Assembly (NCBI GenBank): GCA_040756995.1
Contig: JBFLYK010000009.1
Span: forward strand, 1 to 64,000
DNA length: 64,000 nt
DNA from: BP-133 sp040756995
Lineage (GTDB): Bacteria > Actinomycetota > Acidimicrobiia > IMCC26256 > BP-133
Direction: 5' to 3'
Translations under genes and position numbers: made by a program
Notes under the pieces: generated by a model
Database searches by the model: none
Told to the model about the DNA's origin: nothing
Seen by the model: the letters and a program-made list of their open reading frames with translations, nothing else
In this document: one piece after another, positions 9,811-19,043 of the stretch
Numbering within the stretch: the stretch's first letter is position 1
How the letters are laid out: each line of letters begins with the position of its first letter

Positions 9811-9890
9811 GCTTCCTCCCCCTCCAGCCGGTGCCCGGGCGCGTTGTCACGTTACCCAGTTCGAACGCTCGGAGCGGGGGAACGGCCTTC

Positions 9891-10649
9891 CTAGGCTCGA
9901 TCGCCGTCCGGCGGCAGGCCGGACGGGCCCGGACCGGGACGACGGCGCTTGGCCAGGGCTTCCAGGCTGAGGTGGGCCATCGTGGCCGACAGGAGGGCCC
10001 ACATCGGGAGGAGGACGAGGAGGATCCCGAAGCGGCCCGCGCCGGAGCCGGCGTAGAGATCGATCACCGCGTTGACGTCGAGGATGCCCATCTTCCGGAG
10101 AATGAAGGCCGTCAGGATGAGGCCGACACCGAACGCCGCAGCCCAGACACCGGCCCGGATCCCGCTGGGGAGCGCCGGGCCCGGCCGGGTCGGCGCCACC
10201 CAACCGAGCGGCGCGGCGCCGGGGCGGGCGGCCGCGGTGCCGGCGGCCGGGCCGGCGGGAGCCCAGGGGTTCGTCGCCGCGCCGGTGCCGGCGCCGGCGC
10301 CCGCCGATCCCGCCGGGCGGTCGGCGGTCACCGGGGGCACCATCTGCGTCGGGAGGTCGGTGGGGCCAGCGGCCGGACCCTGGCGGGTCAGGGCGCCGGC
10401 CCGGGACCGGCCCCGGCCGGCGAGGCGGGCGGAGCGGGCGTCGCGGGTGCCGGCGCCCGGCGGTGCGTCGCCGGTGAGGGTCAGGTCGGAAGCGGGCGGG
10501 CGGGGCGTCGGCCGCGGGGTCCATCCCTCCGGCACGCTCAGCGTGCGGTAGCAGCCGTAGCAACGGAACGTGGCGTCCCCCCGGGCGATCTCCGGCAGCC
10601 CGGCGGGGTGGACGTGGCCGCAGCCCGGACAATGCAGGCCGGACGCCAT
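9891..10649 (-). CDS. Zinc-ribbon membrane protein of unknown function
   Basis: A 252-residue protein. The N-terminus has a zinc-ribbon pattern (HCPGCGH at residue 6 and FRCYGCYR at about residue 29). A long Ala/Gly/Pro-rich linker follows (about residues 45-150), then two predicted transmembrane helices (GVWAAAFGVGLILTAFILR and FGILLVLLPMWALLSATMAH) and a basic proline-rich tail. The ATG overlaps the trpD stop by one base (TGATG), so translation is probably coupled to trpD, although no functional link to tryptophan synthesis is evident. I do not recognise a family. Confidence 0.7.
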   Translation of the reverse strand: MASGLHCPGCGHVHPAGLPEIARGDATFRCYGCYRTLSVPEGWTPRPTPRPPASDLTLTGDAPPGAGTRDARSARLAGRGRSRAGALTRQGPAAGPTDLPTQMVPPVTADRPAGSAGAGAGTGAATNPWAPAGPAAGTAAARPGAAPLGWVAPTRPGPALPSGIRAGVWAAAFGVGLILTAFILRKMGILDVNAVIDLYAGSGAGRFGILLVLLPMWALLSATMAHLSLEALAKRRRPGPGPSGLPPDGDRA

Positions 10650-11701
10650 CAGCCCGCCTCCTGCGCGGCGGCCTGGCGGCTGACCTTGATCAGGCCTTCG
10701 AGGGCGGCGGCGGCCCGTCCCTCGTCGAGGGAGGCGGCGGCGGCTTCCAGGCCGGCGGGCCAGTCGGCCACGACACCGGCGGCGAGGAGGGCGGCGGCGG
10801 CGTTGAGCACGACGATGTCGCGCCGGGGGCCCGGTTCGCCGTCGAGGACCGCCTTGGCCAGGCGGGCGTTGGCCACCGGGTCACCGCCGATCAGGTCCTC
10901 GGGGACCGCCAGCGGGATCCCGAGCTCGGTGGGATCGAGGTTCGAGAAGCGGACTTCGCCGCCGGCGACCTCCCAGACCGCCGACGTCGTCGTGGTCGTC
11001 AGCTCGTCGAGACCGTCGTGGCCGAAGAAGACCAGGGCCCGCTCGGTGCCCAGTTCCACCAGCGTGGCGACCATGCGCTCGGCCATGGCGGCGTCGCCGA
11101 CGCCGATCGTCTGGCGGCGGGCGCCGGCCGGGTTGGCCAGCGGGCCGAGGAAGTTGAACGTCGTGGCCACGCCGAGCTCCCGCCGGACCGGCCCGGCGTG
11201 CCGCAGGGCCGAGTGGTAGCGGGGGGCGAAGCAGAAGCCGATGCCGACCTCGTCGATGCAGCGGGCCACGCCGGCCGGGCCCAGCTCGACGGCCACCCCG
11301 AGGGCCTCCAGGAGGTCGGCCGACCCGCAGGCCGACGACGCCGACCGGTTGCCGTGCTTGGCCACCCGGGCCCCGGCGCCGGCGGCCACGAAGGCGGCCA
11401 GGGTCGACACGTTGATGCTGCAGGACCGGTCGCCCCCCGTCCCGCACGTGTCGAGCAGCGGCCCGGCGACGTCGACCCGATCGGCGTAACTCAGCATGGT
11501 GCGGACCAGGGCCGCCATCTCCGCCGGCGTCTCGCCCTTGGCCCGCAGGGCGACGGCGAAGCCGGCGATCTGGGCCGGCGTGGCCCGTCCGTCGAGGATC
11601 GTGGCCAGCGCGGCGCCGGCCTCGTCGGCGGTGAGGTCCTCACCGCGGATCAGCTTGGCCAGCAGCGGGGGCCAGAACGGGGTGTCGGCGTCGATCGACA
11701 T
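10649..11701 (-). CDS. trpD: Anthranilate phosphoribosyltransferase
   Basis: A 350-residue TrpD, which joins anthranilate to PRPP in the second committed step of tryptophan synthesis. Conserved elements are present: LLDTCGTGGDRSCSINVST (PRPP-binding GTGGD loop), VAKHGNRSASSACGSADLLE, the FCFAPRYHSALRHAGPVRRELG anthranilate-channel region (given here as FAPRYHSALRHA) and FNFLGPLANPA. Length is typical. No other trp genes are adjacent, so this is a stand-alone trpD, common in actinobacteria. It is followed in the same operon by the zinc-ribbon membrane protein. Confidence 0.95.
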   Translation of the reverse strand: MSIDADTPFWPPLLAKLIRGEDLTADEAGAALATILDGRATPAQIAGFAVALRAKGETPAEMAALVRTMLSYADRVDVAGPLLDTCGTGGDRSCSINVSTLAAFVAAGAGARVAKHGNRSASSACGSADLLEALGVAVELGPAGVARCIDEVGIGFCFAPRYHSALRHAGPVRRELGVATTFNFLGPLANPAGARRQTIGVGDAAMAERMVATLVELGTERALVFFGHDGLDELTTTTTSAVWEVAGGEVRFSNLDPTELGIPLAVPEDLIGGDPVANARLAKAVLDGEPGPRRDIVVLNAAAALLAAGVVADWPAGLEAAAASLDEGRAAAALEGLIKVSRQAAAQEAG

Positions 11702-11795
11702 CGGACGCCGAGAGTACAGCCGCGTCCGGCCCGCCGGGGGGTTAAACGTCGTGAGCCCCTTACGCGACGAGGCGGCGGCCGGCTGAAGTGGGCCC

Positions 11796-12092
11796 CTAGG
11801 CGCTGCGCCGGCGCTGGCGGAGGACGCGGCGGCGCTCCCGCTCGGTGAGCCCGCCCCAGACCCCGTGCTTCTCCCGGGTCGTGAGCGCGAACTCCAGGCA
11901 GGGCCTCCGCACCGCGCACATGCTGCAGATCGTCTTGGCTTCCTCGGCGAGGCTGTCGTCGTCGGACGGGGGATAGAAGACCATCGTGTCGCTCCCCCGG
12001 CACAGGCCGATGGCCCGCCAGTTCTGGCCCATCGGCCCGCTCACCTCCTTCTTGCGGCTCGTGCGGCTCCGCTCCAGGACCGTGCTACTCAC
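11796..12092 (-). CDS. WhiB-family iron-sulfur transcriptional regulator
   Basis: A 98-residue WhiB-like protein, a family restricted to actinobacteria and their phages. The four cluster-binding cysteines are Cys31, Cys56, Cys59 and Cys65 (CSMC then RRPC), followed by the GVWGG turn (about residue 78) and a basic C-terminal tail (RRRVLRQRRR) for DNA or sigma-factor contact. It is monocistronic and divergent from glpD. Which WhiB subclass it belongs to cannot be decided by eye. Confidence 0.95.
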   Translation of the reverse strand: MSSTVLERSRTSRKKEVSGPMGQNWRAIGLCRGSDTMVFYPPSDDDSLAEEAKTICSMCAVRRPCLEFALTTREKHGVWGGLTERERRRVLRQRRRSA

Positions 12093-12232
12093 GAAAGCAT
12101 CTCCCCGCGCTCCGGCCGAAGAAAACTCATCAGGGGCCTATTCCCGATCGCGTCCCGAGGTATGCCCCGAATGTCGAAGTCCGTTCATTCGTTCGTCGAG
12201 GCGCCGGTCCGGCGACGGATCACTACGATCCG

Positions 12233-14032
12233 GTGCCGGTGAACTTCGACGCCCGTCAGCGCCAGCGGTACCTCGAGCGCCTCGCCTCGGAGCCCTTCGA
12301 CCTGCTGGTCATCGGCGGCGGGATCACCGGCGCCGGCGTCGCCCTCGACGCGGCCGGCCGGGGGCTGCGGACGGCCCTCGTCGAACGGGGGGACTTCGCC
12401 GCCGGCACGTCCTCCCGCTCCTCGAAGCTCGTCCACGGCGGGCTGCGCTACCTCCAGCAGAAGGAGTTCCGCCTCGTCTACGAGGCCCTGGCCGAACGGC
12501 AACGGCTCCTCCGCCTCGCCCCCCACCTGGTCAAGCCGCTGCCCTTCCTGATTCCGGTGTTCGCCTCCGGGGTGGCCGGCCAGGCCAAGGCCCGGGCCTA
12601 CGCCCGCGGCGTCGGCACCGCCCTGTGGATGTACGACGCCACCGGTGGCGCCCGGATCGGCAAGCTCCACAAGCGGCTCTCGAAGCGGGAAGCCCTGGAG
12701 CTCATGCCCGACCTCGACGGGCGGCGCCTGGCGGCCGGGTTCCTCTACTACGACGCCCGGGTCGACGACGCCCGGTTGACACTCACCGTGGCCAAGACCG
12801 CCGCCTCCCTGGGCGCCGTCACCGTCAACCGGGTGGAGGCCACCGGCCTCCGGCGGGAGGGCGGCCGGGTGGCCGGCGCCGTCCTCACCGACCGGATCGG
12901 CGGCCGGCAGATCGAGGCCCGGGCCGCCGTCGTCGTCAACGCCGCCGGCGTGTGGGCCGACGAGCTCCGGGCCATGGACGAGGGCACCAACCCCCGTTCG
13001 ATCCGGCCCGCCAAGGGGGTGCACATCACGCTGCCGGCCGGGCGGCCGGCGCTCGACATCGCCGCCGTCCTGTCCGTGCCCGGTGACAAGCGGTCGGTGT
13101 TCGTCATCCCCTGGGGCGACCGCACCTACGTCGGCACGACCGACACCGACTACGACGGCCCGCTCGACGACCCGCAGTGCACGGCGGCCGACATCGACTA
13201 CCTGCTCGGCGCCCTCAACGCCTGGGTCACCCGCCCGGTGGGACGCCACGAGGTCCTCGGCACCTGGGCCGGCCTCCGCCCGCTGGTGGGCGGCCCGCCG
13301 CCGGGCGCCGGCGACGACCACGGCCGGGACCGCCCCCCGCCCCCGTCCAAGACCGCCGACCTTTCCCGGCGGCACGCCATCCGGGTGGCGCCGAGCGGGC
13401 TCGTCACCATCGTGGGCGGCAAGCTGACGACCTACCGGGCCATGGCCGAGGACACCGTGGACGAGGCCGTGAGCGTCATGCGGCTCCATCGGTCGGGGGC
13501 CGGCGGGGAACGCCGGGCGGCCCGGCTCCGGGTGCCCGACTCCCGCTCGGCGTCGACGCCTCTCTTCGGCGCCGAGGGCTACGAGGAACTCACCGAGGAG
13601 GGGGCGGCCGAGCGGCTCGGCCTGCCGCCCGACGTCGTCGCCCATCTCGCCGGCCGCTTCGGCGGCCACGCCCGGGCGGTGGCGGCCATGGTGCGGGACC
13701 GGCCCGAGCTGGGTGAGCGGCTCGTCCCCGGACTCCCCTACCTCAAGGCGGAGGCCGTCTACGCCGTCCGCTACGAGATGGCCCTCACCTTGGAGGACGT
13801 GCTCTCCCGCCGCACCCGGGCCCTCCTCCTCGACATCGCCGCCACCGCCGGGGCGGCGCCGTCCGTCGCCGAACTCATGGCGGTGGAACTGGGCTGGAGC
13901 GACGAGGAGCGCGCCCGCCAGGTCGAGGTGTTCCTGGCGCTGGTGGAGCGCCAGCGGCGGGCCGCCGACCCGGCCGAGGACGCCGTCGAGGCGAGGCTCC
14001 TGGCGCCGCCGGTCCCGGGCCCCGACACCTGA
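12233..14032 (+). CDS. glpD: Glycerol-3-phosphate dehydrogenase (FAD-dependent)
   Basis: A 599-residue GlpD, the membrane-associated flavoenzyme that oxidises sn-glycerol-3-phosphate to dihydroxyacetone phosphate. The FAD-binding motif VIGGGITGAGVALDAAGRG is near residue 24, followed by the family pattern GTSSRSSKLVHGGLRYLQQ. Later VVVNAAGVWADEL, GTTDTDYDG and IVGGKLTTYRAMAED are characteristic. The GTG at 12,233 and another at 12,239 are both possible starts and neither has a clear Shine-Dalgarno sequence. The loop at about residue 360 (PPPGAGDDHGRDRPPPPS) is a lineage-specific Pro-rich insertion. It is the first gene of the glpD-AGPS-membrane protein-glpK operon. Confidence 0.95.
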   Translation: MPVNFDARQRQRYLERLASEPFDLLVIGGGITGAGVALDAAGRGLRTALVERGDFAAGTSSRSSKLVHGGLRYLQQKEFRLVYEALAERQRLLRLAPHLVKPLPFLIPVFASGVAGQAKARAYARGVGTALWMYDATGGARIGKLHKRLSKREALELMPDLDGRRLAAGFLYYDARVDDARLTLTVAKTAASLGAVTVNRVEATGLRREGGRVAGAVLTDRIGGRQIEARAAVVVNAAGVWADELRAMDEGTNPRSIRPAKGVHITLPAGRPALDIAAVLSVPGDKRSVFVIPWGDRTYVGTTDTDYDGPLDDPQCTAADIDYLLGALNAWVTRPVGRHEVLGTWAGLRPLVGGPPPGAGDDHGRDRPPPPSKTADLSRRHAIRVAPSGLVTIVGGKLTTYRAMAEDTVDEAVSVMRLHRSGAGGERRAARLRVPDSRSASTPLFGAEGYEELTEEGAAERLGLPPDVVAHLAGRFGGHARAVAAMVRDRPELGERLVPGLPYLKAEAVYAVRYEMALTLEDVLSRRTRALLLDIAATAGAAPSVAELMAVELGWSDEERARQVEVFLALVERQRRAADPAEDAVEARLLAPPVPGPDT

Positions 14033-15558
14033 TGCCCGACGGCCGTATCCGCTTCCCGGTCGAGCTGCCGGCCGGGCCCCGGACCACCCGCCTCGACATC
14101 CCCCCGGCGCCCGTTCCCGACGCCTTCCTCACCGCCCTGGCCGCCAACCTCGGCCCGGAGGGGGTCGTCGTGGGCGACGAAGTCCTCGACGAGGGCGGCC
14201 GCGACTGGTGGCCGCTGTCCGCCGTGTGGGCGACCGAGGGCCGGATCCCGGCCCGGCCGGCGGTCGTCGCCCGGCCCGGCGACGCCGAGGGGGTCGGGGC
14301 CGCGGTCCGGCTCGCCGCCGAGCACGGCGTTCCCCTGACCCCGGCCGCCGGGCGGTCGGGCGTCTGCGGCGGGGCGGTGCCCGTCGCCGGGGGCGTCGTC
14401 CTCGACCTGACCGGCCTGGCCGGCATCGTCGACGTCGACGCCACATCGCTCCGGCTGCGGGTGCTCCCCGGCACCTTCGGCGACGACCTCGAACGGCAGC
14501 TGGCGGAGCACGGCGTCACACTCGGCCACTGGCCCCAGTCGGTGGCCATCTCGACGGTGGGCGGATGGTTGGCCTGCCGGAGTGCCGGTCAATACTCCAC
14601 CCGATACGGGAAGATCGAGGACATGGTGGTTGGTCTCGAAGTGGTGGACGGGCGGGGCCGGCGGTTCCGGACCGGTGGCCACCCCCGGGCGGCGACCGGG
14701 CCCGACCTGACGCAGGTGTTCGTCGGCAGCGAGGGCACGCTCGGTGTCATCACCGAGGCGACGCTGCGGGTCCGGCCCCGGCCGGCCGGGAGCGGTTGGG
14801 CCGCCTACCGGTTCGACCGGTTCGCCGACGGGCTCGACGCCATCCGCCGTTCGCTGCGGCGGGGCGCCACCCCCGCCGTCCTGCGCCTCTACGACCAGGC
14901 GGAGTCCACCCGGCAGTTCTCGGGCGAGCACTTCGACGGGGACGGATGCCTGCTGCTGGTCCTCGACGAGGGCGATCCCGAGGCGGTCGACTGGACGCTG
15001 GCGCTGGTCAACGAGGAGTGCCGCCGGACGCCGGGCGTCGCCGCCCGGGACCGCCGCCTGGTCGGCCACTGGCTGGAGCACCGCAACGACGTGTCGGCCC
15101 TCGGGATGGTCGTGCAGGCGGGGCTGGTGGTCGACACCATCGAGGTGGCGGCGGCGTGGACGGCCCTCCCCCGCCTCTACGACGACGTGACCGCCGCCAT
15201 CGCCGGCGTGGCCGGCACGCTGGCCGCCACCGGCCACTGCTCCCACGCCTACCTCGACGGCGGCTGCCTCTACTTCACCTTCGCCGGCGCCCCGGGCACC
15301 GACCCGTCCGACAAGGACCGCTACTACAGGGCGGCCTTCGACGCCGCCATGGGCGCCACGCTGGCCGCCGGCGGGGCCATCAGCCACCACCACGGCATCG
15401 GCCTCCTCCGGGGGCCGTGGCTCCGGACGGCGCTGGGCGACGACGCCTTCGCCGTGCTGGCCGACCTCAAGACGGCGCTCGACCCCGCCGGCATCCTCAA
15501 CCCCGGGAAGCTCGGGCTGGGATCGCCGTTCGTCCCCGAGGGGTGGGCATGGGCGTAG
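14032..15558 (+). CDS. FAD-binding oxidase, alkyldihydroxyacetone-phosphate synthase-like
   Basis: A 508-residue FAD-binding-4 (VAO-type) flavoprotein related to alkylglycerone-phosphate synthase, which swaps the acyl chain of acyl-DHAP for a fatty alcohol to make ether lipids. Visible are the FAD-binding segment PAAGRSGVCGGAVP (about residue 103), VFVGSEGTLGVITEATL, and the C-terminal ISHHHGIGLLRGPWL that holds the His-rich active-site motif of the AGPS group. ILNPGKLG closes the family C-terminus. Its start overlaps the glpD stop (TGATG). Lying between glpD, which makes DHAP, and glpK suggests work on a glycerol-phosphate-derived substrate. An ether-lipid role is inferred; related enzymes oxidise hydroxyacids instead. 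Confidence 0.85.
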   Translation: MPDGRIRFPVELPAGPRTTRLDIPPAPVPDAFLTALAANLGPEGVVVGDEVLDEGGRDWWPLSAVWATEGRIPARPAVVARPGDAEGVGAAVRLAAEHGVPLTPAAGRSGVCGGAVPVAGGVVLDLTGLAGIVDVDATSLRLRVLPGTFGDDLERQLAEHGVTLGHWPQSVAISTVGGWLACRSAGQYSTRYGKIEDMVVGLEVVDGRGRRFRTGGHPRAATGPDLTQVFVGSEGTLGVITEATLRVRPRPAGSGWAAYRFDRFADGLDAIRRSLRRGATPAVLRLYDQAESTRQFSGEHFDGDGCLLLVLDEGDPEAVDWTLALVNEECRRTPGVAARDRRLVGHWLEHRNDVSALGMVVQAGLVVDTIEVAAAWTALPRLYDDVTAAIAGVAGTLAATGHCSHAYLDGGCLYFTFAGAPGTDPSDKDRYYRAAFDAAMGATLAAGGAISHHHGIGLLRGPWLRTALGDDAFAVLADLKTALDPAGILNPGKLGLGSPFVPEGWAWA

Positions 15559-16046
15559 GGCCTTCCCGGGGGGCGGCGTCGAGCTCCCGGCGGTCGAGAC
15601 CCCGGTCGCCGTCGCGCCTGCCGGCGGTGGAGATCGACCGGCGGGCCCTGACCCGGGGTGCCCTGTGGGGCCTGGCGGTCATCGCCCCCGTCAGCATCGG
15701 GGTCGAAGTCCTCGACGCCGTCGACCTGCTGTCCAAGGGCCCGGTGGTCTTCATCCCCGCCGTGGCCATCCTCGGCGCCTTCTTCCTGGCCGGGTTCCAG
15801 GCCGCCCGGGCTGCCCGGACGTCGCCCTACACCCACGGCGCCCTGGCCGGCCTCGCCTCCTTCACCGCCTGGCTGACCCTGCGGATGGCCACGCACCTCG
15901 TGCTCGGCGAACGGCTCCTCGGCAAGGAGGGCGATCCTGGCCTGACCGTGGTGCTGACGGTGGCCACGGTGGCGTTGCTGTCGATGTCGGGGGGGATCCT
16001 CGGCGGGTTGCTGGCCGCCCGCGACACCGGGCGGCCGGCGGAATGA
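15549..16046 (+). CDS. Small polytopic membrane protein
   Basis: A 165-residue protein with a basic, Ser/Arg-rich N-terminus (about 35 residues) and four hydrophobic segments: LWGLAVIAPVSIGVEVLD, VVFIPAVAILGAFFLAGF, LAGLASFTAWLTLRMATHL and VVLTVATVALLSMSGGILG. The ATG at 15,549 overlaps the end of the AGPS-like gene by ten bases and its stop overlaps the glpK start (ATGA). The operon position suggests a role with glycerol or ether-lipid metabolism, perhaps a glycerol transporter accessory, but no family is recognised. Confidence 0.7.
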   Translation: MGVGPSRGAASSSRRSRPRSPSRLPAVEIDRRALTRGALWGLAVIAPVSIGVEVLDAVDLLSKGPVVFIPAVAILGAFFLAGFQAARAARTSPYTHGALAGLASFTAWLTLRMATHLVLGERLLGKEGDPGLTVVLTVATVALLSMSGGILGGLLAARDTGRPAE

Positions 16047-17536
16047 GCGAAATGAGCCGGACGGCCGGCGTCCTGGCCATCGACGTCGGCACCAGCGGGG
16101 TCCGGGCGGCGGTGGTCGACCAGACCGGCGCGGTCGTCACCTCCCACTACCGGCCGGCGCTGCCGACGTCGCCGATGGTCAACTTCGTCGAGTTCGACCC
16201 TCGGGAGCAGGCCGAGGCGGTTCTGGCCGTGGCCCACCAGGCGCTCAGCAGCTGGGGCGATCCGGTGGCGGCCGTGGGGATCACCAACCAGCGGGCGTCG
16301 ACCATCCTGTGGGAGCGGGCCGGCGGTGCGCCGGTCGGGCCCGGCGTGGGCTGGCAGGACCTGCGCACCGTCGGCATGTGCCTGGCCCTCCAGGCCCAGG
16401 GCCTCCACCTGGCCCCCAACGCCTCGGCTACCAAGCTGGCCTTCCTCCTCGACCTGGCCGACCCCGACCGGAGCCGGGCCTCGGCCGGCGAGCTGGCCTT
16501 CGGCACGGTCGACACCTGGCTGGCCTGGACGCTCTCCGGCGGCACCGTCCACGTGACCGACCCCGGCAACGCCGCCGTCACCGGTCTGCTGGCCGGCGAC
16601 GGCTCCGGCTGGGATCCCGTCGTGCTCGAGGCGCTGCGGATCCCTCCCGAGGTCCTGCCGGCCATCGTCGACTCGTCGGGGGTCGTCGGCGCCGCCTCGG
16701 CGCTGCCCGGTTCCCCGCCGATCGGCGGGCTGGCCGGCGACCAGCAGGCGTCGCTCCTCGGCCAGGGCTGCGTGGTGCCCGGGGCGGCCAAGCTCACGCT
16801 GGGGACGGGCGGGATGCTCGACGTCTGCACCGGCGCCGCGCCGCCGGCCGCCGCCGCCCGCGGCCCGAACGGGACCATCCCGATCGTCGCCTGGCGGCGG
16901 GCCGGCGTCACCACCTGGGGGGCGGAAGGCATCGCCATCACGGCCGGCACGGCCGTGGAGTGGATCCGCGACGGGCTCGGGCTCGTCCCCGACTCGGCCG
17001 CCTCCGAGGCGGTGGCGGCATCGGTGCCCGACTCCGGCGGCGTGGTGTTCGTGCCGGCGCTGTTCGGCCTCGGCGCTCCGAAGTGGGACTACGGCGCCCG
17101 GGGCGGCTTCTTCGGCCTGACCCGGGGGACGGGCCGGGCGGAGATGGTCCGGGCGGTGCTGGAGGGCGTGGCGCATCGGGGCGCCGACCTGCTCGAGGCG
17201 GCCGAAGCCGACACCGGATTGTCGATCGGCGAACTCCGGCTGGACGGCGGGATGTCGGCCAACGGTGTCGTGGTGCAGGCCCTGGCCGACTTCACCGGCC
17301 GCCCGGTGGCGGTGTCGCCCGTCACCGAGGCGACGACGCTGGGGGCCGCCTACCTGGCCGGCCTGGCCGTCGGCGTGTGGGCCGACGAGGCGGAGACGGC
17401 GGCGCTGTTCCGTCCGTCGCGGGTGGCCGAGCCGGTGCTCGACGCCGCGGCCCGTTCGGCGGTCCGGGCGCGCTTTGCCGCCGCCGTGGAGGAATGCGCC
17501 GGCTGGGTGCCGGAGCTGTCGGCGATCAGCTTCTGA
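16043..17536 (+). CDS. glpK: Glycerol kinase-like FGGY carbohydrate kinase
   Basis: A 497-residue FGGY kinase. The N-terminal phosphate-binding loop AIDVGTSGVRAAVVDQTG, the GITNQRASTILWER motif and the C-terminal LRLDGGMSANGVVVQALADF match glycerol kinases, as does LAGDQQASLLGQGC. Context with glpD strongly favours glycerol as substrate: glycerol to glycerol-3-phosphate. The family motif usually written GWQDxRT appears as VGWQDLRTVG. Two in-frame ATG codons (16,043 and 16,052) exist; the first makes an ATGA overlap with the membrane-protein stop. It ends three bases from the convergent GGDEF-EAL gene. Confidence 0.9.
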   Translation: MSEMSRTAGVLAIDVGTSGVRAAVVDQTGAVVTSHYRPALPTSPMVNFVEFDPREQAEAVLAVAHQALSSWGDPVAAVGITNQRASTILWERAGGAPVGPGVGWQDLRTVGMCLALQAQGLHLAPNASATKLAFLLDLADPDRSRASAGELAFGTVDTWLAWTLSGGTVHVTDPGNAAVTGLLAGDGSGWDPVVLEALRIPPEVLPAIVDSSGVVGAASALPGSPPIGGLAGDQQASLLGQGCVVPGAAKLTLGTGGMLDVCTGAAPPAAAARGPNGTIPIVAWRRAGVTTWGAEGIAITAGTAVEWIRDGLGLVPDSAASEAVAASVPDSGGVVFVPALFGLGAPKWDYGARGGFFGLTRGTGRAEMVRAVLEGVAHRGADLLEAAEADTGLSIGELRLDGGMSANGVVVQALADFTGRPVAVSPVTEATTLGAAYLAGLAVGVWADEAETAALFRPSRVAEPVLDAAARSAVRARFAAAVEECAGWVPELSAISF

Positions 17537-17539
17537 CGG

Positions 17540-18904
17540 CTACCAGCGGACGTCGTCTTTGATGAGGCGGGTCACCGTCTCGGCCGGGCCGGGGCGGGCC
17601 AGGTGGTAGCCCTGGGCCCAGTCGCAGCCCAGATCCCGCAACGCCTCCAGCTGTTTCGGCGTCTCGACTCCTTCGGCCACGGTGGTCAGCCCGAGCGCCC
17701 GGCCGAGGTCGAGCACGGCCCGCACGATGGCGGTGTCGTCCGGATGGCTGCCGACGCCGCCGACGAACGTCTTGTCGACCTTGAGGAAGTCGGCCGGGAC
17801 GCGGCGGAGCCAGGTGAGCGAGGAGTGGCCCGTCCCGAAGTCGTCGATGGCCAGGCCGACGCCGAGGTCCTTGAGGCCCTGCAGCGTCGCGAGGCTCTCG
17901 CCGCCGGCGTCGAGCAGCGTGTTCTCCGTGACCTCGAAGCAGAGGTGCGAGGGGTCGGCGCCGCTGCGGGCGATCGCTCGGCCCACCTCGAAGGCGAAGC
18001 CGGGTGTCCTGAGCTGGCGGCCCGAGAGGTTGATCGAGATCGTCATCGGCGGGGCGTCGACCGGCTGCAGCTCCTGCCAGGCCGCCGCCTGAGCCGCCGC
18101 CTCGGCCACCACCCAGGCGCCGAGCGGCACGACGAGGCCGGTCTCCTCGGCCACCGGGATGAAGTCGGCCGGGAGCACGAGCGCCCCGTCGCGGTCCTCG
18201 AGCCGGACGAGCGCCTCGGCTCCGGTCAGCGTCCCGGTCCGGAGGTCGACCAGCGGCTGATAGTGGAGGCGCAGCCCGTCGTGGTCCAGGGCGTGGCGCA
18301 GCATGGCCTCCGACCGAAAGCGGCCGACGCTGTCGGCCCGGAACCCGTCCTCGAAGAGCTGGATCTGGTCGCGGCCGGCGTCCTTGGCCCGGTACATGGC
18401 GACGTCGGCGTCCCACAGCAGCGCCGAAGGGTTGACGGGCAGGCCGGGTTCGGTGGCCGACAGAGCGATCCCCACGCTGGCGGTGACGACGACCCGCTGT
18501 CCGGCGCCGACCGGGATGGGGACGGCGATGGCGTCCCGCAGCCGCCGGGCGAGGGAGAAGGCCTCGTCGACGCCGGCGACGTCCTCGGCCAGGACGACGA
18601 ACTCGTCGCCGCCGAGGCGGGCAACGGTGTCGGCCGAGCGCATCACCCGCTCGAGCCGACGGGCCACCTCGACGAGGAGATCGTCGCCGGCGGCGTGGCC
18701 CAGGGAGTCGTTGACGAGCTTGAAGCGGTCGAGGTCGAGGAATAGCACCGCCACCGAGCCCGGCCGGCGCTGGGCCCGGGCGGCCCGGGAGAGGGCCTGG
18801 GTCAGCTGGTCCATGAGCAGCCCGCGGTTGGCCAGCCCCGTCAACGGGTCGTGCAGGGCGCGGTACAGCGCCCGTCGGAGGGGCGATTCCGACGCGAGTG
18901 TCAA
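17540..18904 (-). CDS. GGDEF-EAL cyclic-di-GMP protein without sensor domain
   Basis: A 454-residue protein with both halves of c-di-GMP turnover. The diguanylate cyclase half has HDPLTGLANR and an intact RLGGDEFVVL active site (about residue 99). The phosphodiesterase half has EAL (GAEALVRL), a cation-binding NLSGRQL and CFEVTEN region, IDDFGTGHSSL, FLKVDK and AEGVETPKQ, then QGYHLARP, so catalytic residues for hydrolysis also look complete. There is no PAS, GAF or membrane segment: the cyclase domain begins within 20 residues of the TTG start at 18,904. No ATG or GTG precedes the domain, so TTG is my choice, though a longer protein from an unseen start cannot be excluded. Confidence 0.88.
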   Translation of the reverse strand: MTLASESPLRRALYRALHDPLTGLANRGLLMDQLTQALSRAARAQRRPGSVAVLFLDLDRFKLVNDSLGHAAGDDLLVEVARRLERVMRSADTVARLGGDEFVVLAEDVAGVDEAFSLARRLRDAIAVPIPVGAGQRVVVTASVGIALSATEPGLPVNPSALLWDADVAMYRAKDAGRDQIQLFEDGFRADSVGRFRSEAMLRHALDHDGLRLHYQPLVDLRTGTLTGAEALVRLEDRDGALVLPADFIPVAEETGLVVPLGAWVVAEAAAQAAAWQELQPVDAPPMTISINLSGRQLRTPGFAFEVGRAIARSGADPSHLCFEVTENTLLDAGGESLATLQGLKDLGVGLAIDDFGTGHSSLTWLRRVPADFLKVDKTFVGGVGSHPDDTAIVRAVLDLGRALGLTTVAEGVETPKQLEALRDLGCDWAQGYHLARPGPAETVTRLIKDDVRW

Positions 18905-19043
18905 GGGGCCACCGCAGCGGTCACAGGCGGAGTGTGAGGCACGACCGGATCACAGGGAATGGCCCGGATTGACTAGTCATCCCGGTTTGAGCCGGACAAA
19001 AGGGACACAAGCGTTCAGGGGCCGGCCGGCCGGTAGAATGATG

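Noticed and set aside
13713..16046. A 777-residue plus-strand open frame beginning inside glpD
   Set aside because: Most of it is an off-frame shadow of glpD and the AGPS-like gene. Only its last 165 residues, from ATG 15,549, form a plausible membrane protein and are annotated.
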